A stretch of DNA of 64,000 nucleotides from Vibrio panuliri (GCF_009938205.1 NZ_AP019654.1:2384540-2448539), one strand, 5' to 3'. Positions 20,784 through 29,420 are shown, counted from the stretch's first letter. The notes: a model not told the origin generated them from the letters alone. Translations and numbers: made by a program.

Positions 20784-21401
20784 ATGTCTTTACGACTACT
20801 CAAAAAACTCCCTTCTCTACTATTTTCCCTTGCGCTACTCGCAGGCTGTAGTTCGATACCCGACAGCGAAACCAACGTAGAATGGCAAGCTCACCAACAA
20901 AGACTGGAGAGAATCAATGAGTATAAAGCCACAGGCAAGCTGGGTTACATCTCTCCACAACAGCGAGAATCCTTGAGTTTCTACTGGCAAAACGGGGCGC
21001 AAAATAGTGAATTGCGGTTGAGTACGTTTTTAGGGCAAACCGTACTAAACATGACCATCACGCCATCAGTAGCAACGGTGAAAACTTATGACGATAAAAC
21101 TTACCGTGATCAAAGCGCAGATCGACTGATTGCACAATTAACCGGGCTAAGCCTTCCTGTAGAGCAACTCAATGACTGGTTACTTGGCAAACCTACCAAT
21201 GCCGATAGCTACACCCTCAACGAGACCCAGACACTCGCCACATTAACCAAAACAATTAATGGGCAAACTTGGCAACTTATCTACACCAGTTACCAAGATG
21301 TTTCCTTCCTAGGTACGGCCTTACCTGTCCCTAGCAAGGTCAAACTGAAGCAAAACGACACCACTATCAACTTGATCATCTCCAAGTGGACTTTGAACTA
21401 A
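20784..21401 (+). CDS. lolB: Outer-membrane lipoprotein insertion factor LolB
   Basis: 205-residue outer-membrane lipoprotein that receives lipoproteins from LolA and inserts them. The signal peptide ends in a lipobox LLAGCSS (Cys22). Mature features typical of LolB are [19 protein letters not shown]-like [10 protein letters not shown], and the terminal …TINLIISKW. It is essential in E. coli and is there also next to hemA and ispE. The stop TAA shares a base with the ispE start ATG. Confidence 0.93.
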   Translation: MSLRLLKKLPSLLFSLALLAGCSSIPDSETNVEWQAHQQRLERINEYKATGKLGYISPQQRESLSFYWQNGAQNSELRLSTFLGQTVLNMTITPSVATVKTYDDKTYRDQSADRLIAQLTGLSLPVEQLNDWLLGKPTNADSYTLNETQTLATLTKTINGQTWQLIYTSYQDVSFLGTALPVPSKVKLKQNDTTINLIISKWTLN

Positions 21402-22273
21402 TGATTCACGAAACCACTCATTGGCCTTCACCAGCCAAACTGAACCTTTTTCTATACATCACGGGTCGCCGTGCAAACGGCTATCACGAACTGCAAACCT
21501 TATTTCAGTTTGTCGACCACTGTGATGACTTGACGATCACCGCAAATGACAGCGGTCAAATAACTTTAACGCCGGATATACCCGGCGTCGCGCTGGAAGA
21601 TAACTTGATTTGGCGCGCGGCTGTCGCTTTACAACAGCACACTGGCTGCAAGTATGGCGCTGATATTGAGCTCAACAAAATTCTACCAATGGGGGGTGGC
21701 ATTGGCGGGGGGTCATCAAACGCAGCGACCGTCCTCGTTGCTCTCAACCATTTATGGCAAACCCAGTGCAGTGAAGATCTACTGGCGGAAATAGGACTCA
21801 AACTCGGTGCCGATGTCCCCGTATTTGTGCGCGGTCATGCGGCGTTTGCCGAAGGTGTGGGGGAAGAAATTATCGATGTTGAACCGAAAGAGAGCTGGTA
21901 TTTAGTCGTCAGACCTGATGTAAGTATCGCTACCGTCGATATTTTTACTCATCCTGATTTAACCCGTAACACGCCTAAACGCCCGTTATCCCTACTTCTA
22001 GCACAGGATTACGGAAACGATTGCGAAAAAATTGTGCGAATGCTGTACCCAGAGGTTGATAAGCAACTTTCATGGCTGCTACAATACGCGCCGTCAAGAT
22101 TGACGGGTACTGGATCGTGCGTTTTTGCCGAGTTTTCAACCGAAAAAGCTGCACAAGATGTACTCGCACTACTTTCTGGCAATGTGTCGGCATTTGTGGC
22201 TAAAGGAAACAATATTTCCCCCCTATACCAGACACTGGCTAAGTACCGTTTAGCCCACAACTCATCTATTTAA
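21401..22273 (+). CDS. ispE: 4-diphosphocytidyl-2-C-methyl-D-erythritol kinase
   Basis: 290-residue GHMP-family kinase of the methylerythritol phosphate pathway to isoprenoids. Motifs: [15 protein letters not shown] at the N-terminus, the ATP loop [15 protein letters not shown] near 95-109, and a C-terminal [12 protein letters not shown]. The start is ATG 21401, overlapping the lolB stop by one base (TAATG), which suggests coupled translation; an in-frame GTG at 21386 is less likely. Confidence 0.96.
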   Translation: MIHETTHWPSPAKLNLFLYITGRRANGYHELQTLFQFVDHCDDLTITANDSGQITLTPDIPGVALEDNLIWRAAVALQQHTGCKYGADIELNKILPMGGGIGGGSSNAATVLVALNHLWQTQCSEDLLAEIGLKLGADVPVFVRGHAAFAEGVGEEIIDVEPKESWYLVVRPDVSIATVDIFTHPDLTRNTPKRPLSLLLAQDYGNDCEKIVRMLYPEVDKQLSWLLQYAPSRLTGTGSCVFAEFSTEKAAQDVLALLSGNVSAFVAKGNNISPLYQTLAKYRLAHNSSI

Positions 22274-22301
22274 AACTGGACGCAAACCTGAGGTTTCCAC
22301 C

Positions 22302-23246
22302 GTGCCTGATATGAAGCTATTTGCTGGTAACGCAACACCTGAACTAGCCCAACGTATTGCTGATCGTCTATACATCTCTCTTGGTGACGCAAGTGTTTCT
22401 CGTTTCTCTGACGGCGAAGTCGCTGTACAAATTAACGAAAACGTACGTGGTAGTGATGTATTTATCATCCAATCAACTTGTGCACCAACCAACGACAACC
22501 TAATGGAACTTGTCGTAATGATTGATGCAATGCGCCGCGCTTCTGCGGGCCGTATTACAGCAGTAATCCCTTACTTTGGTTACGCTCGCCAAGACCGTCG
22601 TGTACGTTCTGCGCGTGTGCCAATCACTGCGAAAGTAGTGGCAGACTTCCTGTCTAACGTAGGTGTAGACCGCGTTCTAACTATCGACCTACACGCAGAG
22701 CAAATTCAAGGCTTCTTCGATGTACCAGTAGATAACATCTTCGGTACACCAGTGCTGCTGGATGACATGCAGTCACGTGGTCTAGAAAACCCTGTTGTGG
22801 TTTCTCCTGATCTAGGTGGTGTTGTTCGTGCTCGCGCAACTGCAAAAGCACTAGGCGATATCGACATTGCTATCGTTGACAAACGTCGCCCACGTGCAAA
22901 CGTTTCTGAAGTAATGAACCTAATCGGTGACGTTGAAGGTCGTGACTGTGTGATCGTTGATGACATGATCGATACAGGTGGCACTCTATGTAAAGCAGCT
23001 GAAGCGCTTAAAGAGCGTGGTGCAAAACGTGTATTCGCTTACGCAACTCACGCTGTATTCTCAGGCAACGCTGCAGACAACATTAAGAACTCTGTACTAG
23101 ACCAAGTGATCGTGACTGACTCAATCACTCTGTCTAAAGAGATGGAAGCAACAGGCAAAGTAACCACTCTGAGCCTATCTCGCATGTTAGCTGAAGCGAT
23201 TCGTCGTATCAGCAACGAAGAGTCTATCTCTGCAATGTTCAACTAA
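22302..23246 (+). CDS. prs: Ribose-phosphate pyrophosphokinase (PRPP synthetase)
   Basis: 314-residue enzyme making PRPP from ribose-5-phosphate and ATP, feeding purine, pyrimidine, NAD, His and Trp synthesis. Visible: [42 protein letters not shown], and the PRPP-binding [16 protein letters not shown]. The start is GTG at 22302, preceded by TGAGG. The gene is dominated by CTA leucine and other codons used in highly expressed Vibrio genes. It follows ispE by 28 bases. Confidence 0.97.
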   Translation: MPDMKLFAGNATPELAQRIADRLYISLGDASVSRFSDGEVAVQINENVRGSDVFIIQSTCAPTNDNLMELVVMIDAMRRASAGRITAVIPYFGYARQDRRVRSARVPITAKVVADFLSNVGVDRVLTIDLHAEQIQGFFDVPVDNIFGTPVLLDDMQSRGLENPVVVSPDLGGVVRARATAKALGDIDIAIVDKRRPRANVSEVMNLIGDVEGRDCVIVDDMIDTGGTLCKAAEALKERGAKRVFAYATHAVFSGNAADNIKNSVLDQVIVTDSITLSKEMEATGKVTTLSLSRMLAEAIRRISNEESISAMFN

Positions 23247-23270
23247 TCCAACCGATTAGCACGTTTTCAA

Positions 23271-23297
23271 GACACCCCTTTTAAGGGGTGTTTTTTT
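23271..23297 (+). terminator. Rho-independent terminator after prs
   Basis: Nine-base-pair stem ACACCCCTT / AAGGGGTGT at 23272-23280 and 23283-23291 followed by a run of T's. Confidence 0.9.
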
Positions 23298-23391
23298 ATT
23301 CCGCCAGTATAGCAACTCGCCCAATCTCGCCTGATTGCGATTTTGTGTGCTATCATACTGCGCTTTTTGAGATTCCAGAGAGATCCTAACC

Positions 23392-23982
23392 TTGACTCAA
23401 CAGATCAAACTTCTTGTCGGACTGGCTAACCCTGGCCCTGAATACGCTAAGACTCGCCATAATGCGGGTGCTTGGGTGGTTGAGGAGTTAGCTCGCGTTC
23501 ATAACGTTACGCTAAAGAATGAGCCAAAGTTCTTTGGTCTTACTGGACGTATCATGGTAAATGGTGAGGATCTACGCCTATTGATCCCAACTACTTTTAT
23601 GAACCTATCTGGCAAAGCAGTCTCTGCGCTGGCTAAGTTCTACCAAATTAAACCAGAGGAAATCATGGTCGCTCATGATGAGCTAGACTTGCCTCCTGGT
23701 GTCGCTAAATTCAAAAAAGGCGGCGGCCATGGTGGTCACAATGGTTTACGTGACACCATTAGCAAATTAGGCAACAACAAAGAGTTTTATCGTCTCCGCA
23801 TTGGCATTGGCCATCCGGGACACAAAGATAAAGTGGCTGGTTATGTGCTAGGCAAGGCTCCTGCGAAAGAGCATGAGCAATTAGAAGCAGCAGCTGATGA
23901 AGCTGTTCGCTGTCTCGACATCTTACTAAAAGATGGTCTAAGCAAAGCACAAAACCGCTTACACACGTTCAAAGCTGAATAA
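23392..23982 (+). CDS. pth: Peptidyl-tRNA hydrolase
   Basis: 196-residue enzyme that frees tRNAs from prematurely released peptidyl-tRNA. The catalytic histidine is in [15 protein letters not shown] (His23), with FMNLSGKAV and the HDELDLPPG and [12 protein letters not shown] blocks. The start is a TTG at 23392 (LTQQIK…), with AGAGAGATCC upstream; there is no ATG that would keep the N-terminal strand. It is 11 bases upstream of ychF, a pairing conserved in gammaproteobacteria. Confidence 0.96.
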   Translation: MTQQIKLLVGLANPGPEYAKTRHNAGAWVVEELARVHNVTLKNEPKFFGLTGRIMVNGEDLRLLIPTTFMNLSGKAVSALAKFYQIKPEEIMVAHDELDLPPGVAKFKKGGGHGGHNGLRDTISKLGNNKEFYRLRIGIGHPGHKDKVAGYVLGKAPAKEHEQLEAAADEAVRCLDILLKDGLSKAQNRLHTFKAE

Positions 23983-23992
23983 GGTTACAATC

Positions 23993-25084
23993 ATGGGTTT
24001 TAAATGTGGCATCGTTGGTCTACCAAACGTTGGTAAATCAACTCTGTTCAATGCACTAACTAAAGCGGGTATCGAAGCAGCAAACTTCCCGTTCTGTACT
24101 ATCGAACCAAACACTGGTGTGGTTCCTGTGCCAGATCTACGTCTAGATGCGTTGGCAAAAATTGTGAACCCTCAGCGCGTACTGCCAACAACAATGGAGT
24201 TCGTTGACATCGCTGGTCTTGTGGCTGGCGCATCTCGTGGTGAAGGTCTAGGTAACAAATTCCTAGCAAACATCCGTGAAACTGACGCAATTGGTCACGT
24301 TGTTCGTTGTTTTGAAAACGAAAACATCATTCACGTTGCTGGTAAAGTATCACCAATCGAAGATATCGAAGTGATCAACCTTGAACTAGCACTTGCTGAC
24401 TTAGACTCTTGTGAGCGTGCAATTCAACGTAACGCGAAAAAAGCCAAAGGCGGCGACAAAGACGCTAAGTTCGAACTAACAGTACTAGAAAAGCTACTGC
24501 CAGTTCTAACTGAAGGTGGTTCTGCGCGTACAGTTAATCTGGCCAAAGAAGAGTTAGCGGCAGTAGGTTACCTAAACTTCCTAACGCTTAAGCCTACGAT
24601 GTACATCGCTAACGTCAACGAAGATGGCTTCGAGAACAACCCATACCTAGATGCAGTTCGTGAGTTTGCAGAAAAAGAGAACAACGTAGTAGTTCCTGTT
24701 TGTGCAGCGATTGAATCAGAAATGGCTGAACTAGAAGATGACGAGCGCGAAGAGTTCCTAGCAGACATGGGCATCGAAGAACCAGGTCTAAACCGCGTGA
24801 TTCGCGCAGGCTATGAGCTACTTAACCTACACACTTACTTCACAGCAGGTGTTAAAGAAGTTCGTGCATGGACTATCCCTGTAGGTGCAACAGCACCTAA
24901 AGCTGCGGGTAAGATCCATACTGACTTTGAAAAAGGCTTTATCCGTGCCGAAGTTGTTGGCTATGATGACTTTATCCAGTTCAACGGCGAAAGCGGTGCT
25001 AAAGATGCAGGTAAATGGCGTCTTGAAGGTAAAGAATACATCGTAAAAGATGGTGATGTAGTGCACTTCCGCTTCAACGTATAA
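23993..25084 (+). CDS. ychF: Redox-regulated ribosome-binding ATPase YchF (OLA1 family)
   Basis: 363-residue Obg-like P-loop protein that prefers ATP to GTP and binds ribosomes. The P-loop is [10 protein letters not shown] at 8-17, with [11 protein letters not shown] as G3; the G4 region reads YIANVNE instead of NKxD, as in all YchF proteins. A C-terminal TGS domain ends …[12 protein letters not shown]. Leucine is mostly encoded by CTA, matching the tRNA-Leu(UAG) array just downstream. Confidence 0.97.
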   Translation: MGFKCGIVGLPNVGKSTLFNALTKAGIEAANFPFCTIEPNTGVVPVPDLRLDALAKIVNPQRVLPTTMEFVDIAGLVAGASRGEGLGNKFLANIRETDAIGHVVRCFENENIIHVAGKVSPIEDIEVINLELALADLDSCERAIQRNAKKAKGGDKDAKFELTVLEKLLPVLTEGGSARTVNLAKEELAAVGYLNFLTLKPTMYIANVNEDGFENNPYLDAVREFAEKENNVVVPVCAAIESEMAELEDDEREEFLADMGIEEPGLNRVIRAGYELLNLHTYFTAGVKEVRAWTIPVGATAPKAAGKIHTDFEKGFIRAEVVGYDDFIQFNGESGAKDAGKWRLEGKEYIVKDGDVVHFRFNV

Positions 25085-25119
25085 TTAACTGCCTAATTTT
25101 TGCGCAAGTTATTGAGTTT

Positions 25120-25147
25120 AAAAGCCAGCTTCATTGCTGGCTTTTTT
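25120..25147 (+). terminator. Rho-independent terminator after ychF
   Basis: Nine-base-pair stem AAAGCCAGC / GCTGGCTTT at 25121-25129 and 25136-25144 followed by T's. Confidence 0.9.
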
Positions 25148-25281
25148 ATACCACTCAATATCACGACTATTTAAATCATCATGTCGATGTCATTTTGTTA
25201 GCAGTTTTCGATCATTAACGCGCCTCTTTGCTTAAAAAGGAATCGAACGATTCATTTATCCGAATTTCTTCAAAAAAACTA

Positions 25282-25318
25282 TTGACGGTTCTCGCTCAGA
25301 TACGCATAATGCGCCCCG
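25282..25318 (+). promoter_or_regulatory. Sigma-70 promoter of the tRNA array with GC-rich discriminator
   Basis: TTGACG at 25282-25287, exactly 17 bases, then CATAAT at 25305-25310, followed by GCGCCCCG. The GC-rich stretch after the -10 is the discriminator seen in stable-RNA promoters under stringent control. It lies 60 bases before the first tRNA. Confidence 0.85.
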
Positions 25319-25369
25319 TTCCCAACGAGACGACAACGAATCAGAAAGGAACGAAAACAACATGGTAAT

Positions 25370-25446
25370 GGCTACGTAGCTCAGCTGGTTAGAGCACATC
25401 ACTCATAATGATGGGGTCACAGGTTCGAATCCCGTCGTAGCCACCA
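25370..25446 (+). tRNA. tRNA-Met(CAU), elongator
   Basis: 77 bases with encoded CCA; acceptor GGCTACG / CGTAGCC and anticodon loop CTCATAA. First gene of the array and virtually identical to E. coli elongator tRNA-Met. Confidence 0.97.
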
Positions 25447-25483
25447 TTCCTAAATGTTCTTTCAAGAGCAATTAGGAATAGAT

Positions 25484-25568
25484 GCGGAAATGGCGGAATT
25501 GGTAGACGCACCAGATTTAGGTTCTGGCGCCGCAAGGTGTGAGAGTTCAAGTCTCTCTTTCCGCACCA
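25484..25568 (+). tRNA. tRNA-Leu(UAG)
   Basis: 85 bases with CCA; acceptor GCGGAAA / TTTCCGC, anticodon loop TTTAGGT (anticodon TAG), long variable arm as expected for class II tRNAs. Main sequence type of the array. Confidence 0.97.
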
Positions 25569-25598
25569 TGTTTTAACTGTCTTTGGACAGTTGCCTGC

Positions 25599-25673
25599 AG
25601 GTCTATCGCCAAGCGGTAAGGCAGCGGCTTTTGATGCCGCCATTCCCTGGTTCGAATCCAGGTAGACCTGCCA
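25599..25673 (+). tRNA. tRNA-Gln(UUG)
   Basis: 75 bases with CCA; acceptor AGGTCTA / TAGACCT, anticodon loop TTTTGAT (anticodon TTG). Unusually for tRNA-Gln, it begins with A where E. coli has U. Confidence 0.96.
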
Positions 25674-25750
25674 CTAATTAAAGTGAAAACCTTTTGAAAA
25701 AGGGGTTGTCACTCAGAGCGTGAAGGTTTATATTGTCTCGCTCACAAGAT

Positions 25751-25827
25751 GGCTACGTAGCTCAGCTGGTTAGAGCACATCACTCATAATGATGGGGTCA
25801 CAGGTTCGAATCCCGTCGTAGCCACCA
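25751..25827 (+). tRNA. tRNA-Met(CAU), elongator
   Basis: Identical in sequence to the Met gene at 25370. It opens the first Met-Leu-Leu-Gln block. Confidence 0.97.
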
Positions 25828-25901
25828 TTCTTTCCTTGAGAAAGAAACAAATTAAACTGTTAGTTTTTACCAATTAACTATCAGTTATGTAGATTCAAGA
25901 C

Positions 25902-25986
25902 GCGGAAGTGGCGGAATTGGTAGACGCACCAGATTTAGGTTCTGGCGCCGCAAGGTGTAAGAGTTCAAGTCTCTTCTTCCGCACCA
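25902..25986 (+). tRNA. tRNA-Leu(UAG), variant acceptor type
   Basis: Same as the main Leu type except compensated changes: acceptor GCGGAAG / CTTCCGC and T-stem AAGAG / CTCTT. Pairing is kept, so the gene should be functional. Confidence 0.96.
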
Positions 25987-26013
25987 TCTTGAAATAATCT
26001 ACACCCAAATTAT

Positions 26014-26098
26014 GCGGAAATGGCGGAATTGGTAGACGCACCAGATTTAGGTTCTGGCGCCGCAAGGTGTGAGAGTTCAAGTCTCTCTTTCCGCACCA
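26014..26098 (+). tRNA. tRNA-Leu(UAG)
   Basis: Main sequence type (acceptor GCGGAAA), 27 bases after the variant copy. Confidence 0.97.
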
Positions 26099-26128
26099 TA
26101 ATTTGATAGTCTAACGACTATGCCCTGC

Positions 26129-26203
26129 AGGTCTATCGCCAAGCGGTAAGGCAGCGGCTTTTGATGCCGCCATTCCCTGGTTCGAATCCAGGTAGACCTG
26201 CCA
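26129..26203 (+). tRNA. tRNA-Gln(UUG)
   Basis: Identical to the Gln gene at 25599; closes the first Met-Leu-Leu-Gln block. Confidence 0.96.
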
Positions 26204-26270
26204 TTATTCACCTATGAAAATAGGTAACGTTATTGATGTTATGCCAATTACATCAGTAACTAAAAAAGAT

Positions 26271-26355
26271 GCGGAAATGGCGGAATTGGTAGACGCACCA
26301 GATTTAGGTTCTGGCGCCGCAAGGTGTGAGAGTTCAAGTCTCTCTTTCCGCACCA
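26271..26355 (+). tRNA. tRNA-Leu(UAG)
   Basis: Main sequence type. Its upstream spacer (26204-26270) recurs almost unchanged before the last tRNA of the array. Confidence 0.97.
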
Positions 26356-26357
26356 TT

Positions 26358-26434
26358 GGCTACGTAGCTCAGCTGGTTAGAGCACATCACTCATAATGAT
26401 GGGGTCACAGGTTCGAATCCCGTCGTAGCCACCA
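26358..26434 (+). tRNA. tRNA-Met(CAU), elongator
   Basis: Identical Met gene, only two bases after the preceding CCA end. It opens the second Met-Leu-Leu-Gln block. Confidence 0.97.
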
Positions 26435-26486
26435 TATTAAACTGACAGTTGATCGTTTAACTTTCAGTTACGTAGAGATTCAAGAC

Positions 26487-26571
26487 GCGGAAATGGCGGA
26501 ATTGGTAGACGCACCAGATTTAGGTTCTGGCGCCGCAAGGTGTGAGAGTTCAAGTCTCTCTTTCCGCACCA
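26487..26571 (+). tRNA. tRNA-Leu(UAG)
   Basis: Main sequence type, in the position that holds the variant type in the first block. Confidence 0.97.
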
Positions 26572-26598
26572 TCTTGAATTAATCTATAAACAAATTAT

Positions 26599-26683
26599 GC
26601 GGAAGTGGCGGAATTGGTAGACGCACCAGATTTAGGTTCTGGCGCCGCAAGGTGTAAGAGTTCAAGTCTCTTCTTCCGCACCA
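26599..26683 (+). tRNA. tRNA-Leu(UAG), variant acceptor type
   Basis: Variant type (GCGGAAG acceptor), in the position that holds the main type in the first block. Confidence 0.96.
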
Positions 26684-26713
26684 TAATTTGATAGTCTAAT
26701 GACTATAACCTGC

Positions 26714-26788
26714 AGGTCTATCGCCAAGCGGTAAGGCAGCGGCTTTTGATGCCGCCATTCCCTGGTTCGAATCCAGGTAGACCTGCCA
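26714..26788 (+). tRNA. tRNA-Gln(UUG)
   Basis: Identical Gln gene; first in the 317-bp tandem repeat. Confidence 0.96.
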
Positions 26789-26814
26789 TTATTTATAGGT
26801 TCAGTGGATTACAT

Positions 26815-26865
26815 CTTTTTGATGCCTCGTCTATTGTCCCTGGCTCGGCTCTTAGTAGCCTGCCA
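26815..26865 (+). pseudogene. Degenerate 3' half of tRNA-Gln, copy 1
   Basis: The spacer reads CTTTTTGATGCC, later CCCTGG, then GTAGCCTGCCATTA, in the same order and nearly the same spacing as the 3' half of the intact tRNA-Gln (CTTTTGATGCC, CCCTGG, GTAGACCTGCCATTA). The T-arm and acceptor no longer pair, so I read it as a relic. Confidence 0.7.
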
Positions 26866-26916
26866 TTACAACTTCATATGGCTTATACCAATTAGCGGTA
26901 TGAATATAAAACAGAT

Positions 26917-27001
26917 GCGGAAATGGCGGAATTGGTAGACGCACCAGATTTAGGTTCTGGCGCCGCAAGGTGTGAGAGTTCAAGTCTCTCTTTCCGCACC
27001 A
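26917..27001 (+). tRNA. tRNA-Leu(UAG)
   Basis: Main sequence type, within repeat unit 1. Confidence 0.97.
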
Positions 27002-27030
27002 TTATTCGATAATCCTAGATTATCATCTGC

Positions 27031-27105
27031 AGGTCTATCGCCAAGCGGTAAGGCAGCGGCTTTTGATGCCGCCATTCCCTGGTTCGAATCCAGGTAGACC
27101 TGCCA
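27031..27105 (+). tRNA. tRNA-Gln(UUG)
   Basis: Identical Gln gene, repeat unit 2. Confidence 0.96.
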
Positions 27106-27131
27106 TTATTTATAGGTTCAGTGGATTACAT

Positions 27132-27182
27132 CTTTTTGATGCCTCGTCTATTGTCCCTGGCTCGGCTCTTAGTAGCCTGCCA
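27132..27182 (+). pseudogene. Degenerate 3' half of tRNA-Gln, copy 2
   Basis: Identical copy of the relic at 26815, displaced by 317 bases in the second repeat unit. Confidence 0.7.
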
Positions 27183-27233
27183 TTACAACTTCATATGGCT
27201 TATACCAATTAGCGGTATGAATATAAAACAGAT

Positions 27234-27318
27234 GCGGAAATGGCGGAATTGGTAGACGCACCAGATTTAGGTTCTGGCGCCGCAAGGTGTGAGAGTTCAA
27301 GTCTCTCTTTCCGCACCA
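27234..27318 (+). tRNA. tRNA-Leu(UAG)
   Basis: Main sequence type, within repeat unit 2. Confidence 0.97.
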
Positions 27319-27347
27319 TTATTCGATAATCCTAGATTATCATCTGC

Positions 27348-27422
27348 AGGTCTATCGCCAAGCGGTAAGGCAGCGGCTTTTGATGCCGCCATTCCCTGGT
27401 TCGAATCCAGGTAGACCTGCCA
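27348..27422 (+). tRNA. tRNA-Gln(UUG)
   Basis: Identical Gln gene, start of the partial third repeat unit. Confidence 0.96.
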
Positions 27423-27448
27423 TTATTTATAGGTTCAGTGGATTACAT

Positions 27449-27499
27449 CTTTTTGATGCCTCGTCTATTGTCCCTGGCTCGGCTCTAAGTAGCCTGCCA
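27449..27499 (+). pseudogene. Degenerate 3' half of tRNA-Gln, copy 3
   Basis: Third relic, one base different (CTCTAAGTAG instead of CTCTTAGTAG). Right after it the sequence switches to the spacer type seen at 26204-26270, so a recombination joint lies at the relic's end. Confidence 0.68.
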
Positions 27500-27566
27500 T
27501 TATTCACCTATGAAAATAGGTAACGTTATTGATGTTATACCAATTACGTCAGTAACTAAAAAACAT

Positions 27567-27651
27567 GCGGAAATGGCGGAATTGGTAGACGCACCAGATT
27601 TAGGTTCTGGCGCCGCAAGGTGTGAGAGTTCAAGTCTCTCTTTCCGCACCA
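27567..27651 (+). tRNA. tRNA-Leu(UAG)
   Basis: Main sequence type; last gene of the array, followed by a terminator. Confidence 0.97.
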
Positions 27652-27660
27652 TATACATCG

Positions 27661-27691
27661 AACCCAGCTTTATGCTGGGTTTTGTGTTTTT
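27661..27691 (+). terminator. Rho-independent terminator of the tRNA array
   Basis: Eight-base-pair stem AACCCAGC / GCTGGGTT at 27661-27668 and 27674-27681 followed by a T-rich run interrupted by two G's. Confidence 0.87.
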
Positions 27692-27755
27692 GGGCGTTTA
27701 ATCTTCACCGCCCTTTCAACTCCTACCTAATGAATATAACCCTACTCTTAAGCAT

Positions 27756-27785
27756 AAAAAAACCAGCCCGAAGGCTGGCTTTTTA
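27756..27785 (-). terminator. Rho-independent terminator after flaC
   Basis: Stem CCAGCC / GGCTGG at 27763-27768 and 27773-27778; seven A's at 27756-27762 form a T-tract on the minus strand. Confidence 0.85.
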
Positions 27786-27799
27786 GCGATGGTGAATAC

Positions 27800-28936
27800 T
27801 TAACCTAGTAAGCCCAATGCAGAGTTAGGCGCTTGCTTGGCTTGCGCCAGTACTGAGCTTGAAGCTTGGCTAAGGATTTGAGATTTAGTCAAGGCTGTCG
27901 TCTCTTTCGCAAAGTCGGTATCTTTGATACGGCTCTTCGATGCATTCACATTTTCATTGATGTTATCAAGGTTATTGATCGCATGTTCAAAACGGTTTTG
28001 GAATGCACCCAGCTCAGCACGGTGACTATCTACAAATTTAAGCGCAGAGTCTACAATAGCGACTGACTCTTGAGCTCCCGCAACTGACGTCACGTCAATT
28101 GTATCAACCGTGACTGATTTCGCTTCACCAAAGTTTAGCTCGCCAGCTAAACCGCCCGAGAAACTCACAGGGCCTGAAACCGTGTTGTTGTCAGCAAATA
28201 CTTGAAGTTTGCCATCATCGCCCACTGAAGCCGTCACCATGTCAGTCTGACCATTAATATAAGTCGCTAACTCTTCGATATCGTCTCCCGCTTTAGCGGT
28301 GATATTGATGGTTTGCTCTGTGCCAGTTAGTTTATCTGTCAGCTTAATAGCAAGATCGCTAGCGTCAGATTTTACTTCCCAACTTGGATCTTTTGCCGTA
28401 GCGGCAACATAGCTATTACCACCCATCATTTTATTGTCACTACGCATATTGTTTAGCGTTAGCATTACCGCTTCACCATTGTCGGCACCAATTTGCATCG
28501 ACTTAGTAGTAAACGTACCGTTAAGCAGCTTATTGCCACCGAATGACGTTGTTTCTGCAATACGGTTTAGCTCATCATTCAGTGCCGTCACTTCTTCTTG
28601 GATCGCTACACGCTCAGCTTTAGAGTTCGAGCCGTTTGCAGATTGCAGTGATAGGTCACGCATACGTTGCAAAATATTGGTCGTCTCATTCATCGCACCT
28701 TCAGCGGTTTGAGCAATCGAGACACCATCATTCGCATTGCGCACCGCTACATCTAGGCCGCGACTTTGAACATTCAAACGGTTAGAGATCTGTAGACCTG
28801 CAGCATCGTCTTTCGCGCTATTGATTTTAGAACCAGAAGATAAACGTTCCATCGACGTTTGCTGCGCGCTCGTTGCACTATTTAGGTAACGTTGTGCTGT
28901 CATTGCTGACACGTTTGTATTTACATTCACCGCCAT
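27800..28936 (-). CDS. flaC: Flagellin FlaC (sigma-28 class)
   Basis: 378-residue filament subunit. The conserved N-terminal domain ([39 protein letters not shown]) and C-terminal domain ([20 protein letters not shown]…) flank a variable middle. Overall it is most like V. cholerae FlaC, including [29 protein letters not shown] and the end SALGLLG. The ATG follows a strong GGAG. It has its own sigma-28 promoter at 29027-29053 and terminator, so it is expressed late, after hook completion. In V. cholerae only FlaA is essential for the filament; FlaC is an accessory subunit. Confidence 0.93.
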   Translation of the reverse strand: MAVNVNTNVSAMTAQRYLNSATSAQQTSMERLSSGSKINSAKDDAAGLQISNRLNVQSRGLDVAVRNANDGVSIAQTAEGAMNETTNILQRMRDLSLQSANGSNSKAERVAIQEEVTALNDELNRIAETTSFGGNKLLNGTFTTKSMQIGADNGEAVMLTLNNMRSDNKMMGGNSYVAATAKDPSWEVKSDASDLAIKLTDKLTGTEQTINITAKAGDDIEELATYINGQTDMVTASVGDDGKLQVFADNNTVSGPVSFSGGLAGELNFGEAKSVTVDTIDVTSVAGAQESVAIVDSALKFVDSHRAELGAFQNRFEHAINNLDNINENVNASKSRIKDTDFAKETTALTKSQILSQASSSVLAQAKQAPNSALGLLG

Positions 28937-29026
28937 GGTGGTTCTCCTGTTGATTTCCGTTGATGCGGAAGTTCCGAACGGTTTCCGACGTCTCGGTAAA
29001 CCAAAAGTTCTCTCAAAGTAACCTTA

Positions 29027-29053
29027 ATAGCGACGAGTGATTGATTAACTTTA
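29027..29053 (-). promoter_or_regulatory. Sigma-28 (FliA) promoter for flaC
   Basis: Minus strand TAAAGTTA, 11 bases, GTCGCTAT, close to TAAAGTTT-N11-GCCGATAA at the exact spacing. It implies a leader of roughly 85 bases before the flaC start. Confidence 0.75.
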
Positions 29054-29207
29054 GAGCATTTTTGAAAAACGCATAAAAAAGAGCCATTTAGTGGCAAATT
29101 GTTGAGCGGTATCTAAAAGCAGAAAAAAAAGATTAAAGTTTTCTAACTGATTGAAATGAATGGCGGAGTTTGGCGTGTTACAGCGAGAGTTCTAAGAATT
29201 TAGATAA

Positions 29208-29241
29208 AAGAAAAGCCCCATCCTTTGAGAGAACCGGGGCT
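29208..29241 (-). terminator. Probable terminator of the flaA transcript
   Basis: Stem AGCCCC / GGGGCT at 29214-29219 and 29236-29241 followed on the minus strand by a T-rich run. It is about 180 bases beyond the flaA stop, so the flaA transcript has a long 3' tail. Confidence 0.65.
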
Positions 29242-29406
29242 ATGGAGGTAGCCAATGTGGAGATCGAGAGAAATGATCACAGCTTGGCTGCCATGACATA
29301 AGTAAGCATTAATTAGGGGCAGGTTTTGAGAGAGAGCCCCGGCAAGCAGTTTACTTATGTTTGCCGCAATCACCCTGCTCACCCCACGTCTGGGATCGAT
29401 GTGAGC
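29242..29406 (-). other. Structured 3' region of flaA, possible small RNA
   Basis: No credible gene. Two strong foldable elements are visible: a nested stem with ACATAAGTAA (29296-29305) pairing to TTACTTATGT (29351-29360) around GGGGC (29316-29320) and GCCCC (29336-29340); and GCTCAC (29377-29382) pairing to GTGAGC (29401-29406) around CCCA / TGGG. With the terminator just downstream on the minus strand, this has the shape of a 3'-UTR-derived RNA. No separate promoter was found. Confidence 0.4.
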
Positions 29407-29420
29407 AAGGCTACTTGCTG

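Larger units (their letters stand above)
26711..27500 (+). repeat. 317-bp tandem repeat, two full copies and a partial third
   Basis: Units at 26711-27027, 27028-27344 and 27345 to about 27500. Each carries tRNA-Gln, a spacer with a tRNA-Gln relic, and (in the full copies) tRNA-Leu. The Leu genes at 26917 and 27234 and the Gln genes at 26714, 27031 and 27348 are all exactly 317 bases apart. Near identity suggests recent unequal crossing-over. Confidence 0.93.

Noticed and set aside
25389-27701. Several open frames of about 60-84 codons running across the tRNA genes on both strands
   Set aside because: They are made of repeated tRNA sequence (the same peptide recurs at each tRNA-Leu) and have no ribosome binding sites.
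29133-29159. Plus-strand TAAAGTTT with an 11-base spacer, a possible sigma-28 promoter
   Set aside because: The -10 part reads GAAATGAA and lacks the GCCGATA core, and no plus-strand product follows.
29200-29382. A 60-codon minus-strand frame between flaA and flaC
   Set aside because: It lies on inverted repeats and a terminator, with no ribosome binding site or protein-like composition; the structure is better explained as RNA.
29290-29390. Words ACATAAGTAA and GCTCACCCCA recalling ERIC repeats
   Set aside because: Both words occur, but their relative order and spacing differ from an ERIC element, so this is not called as one.
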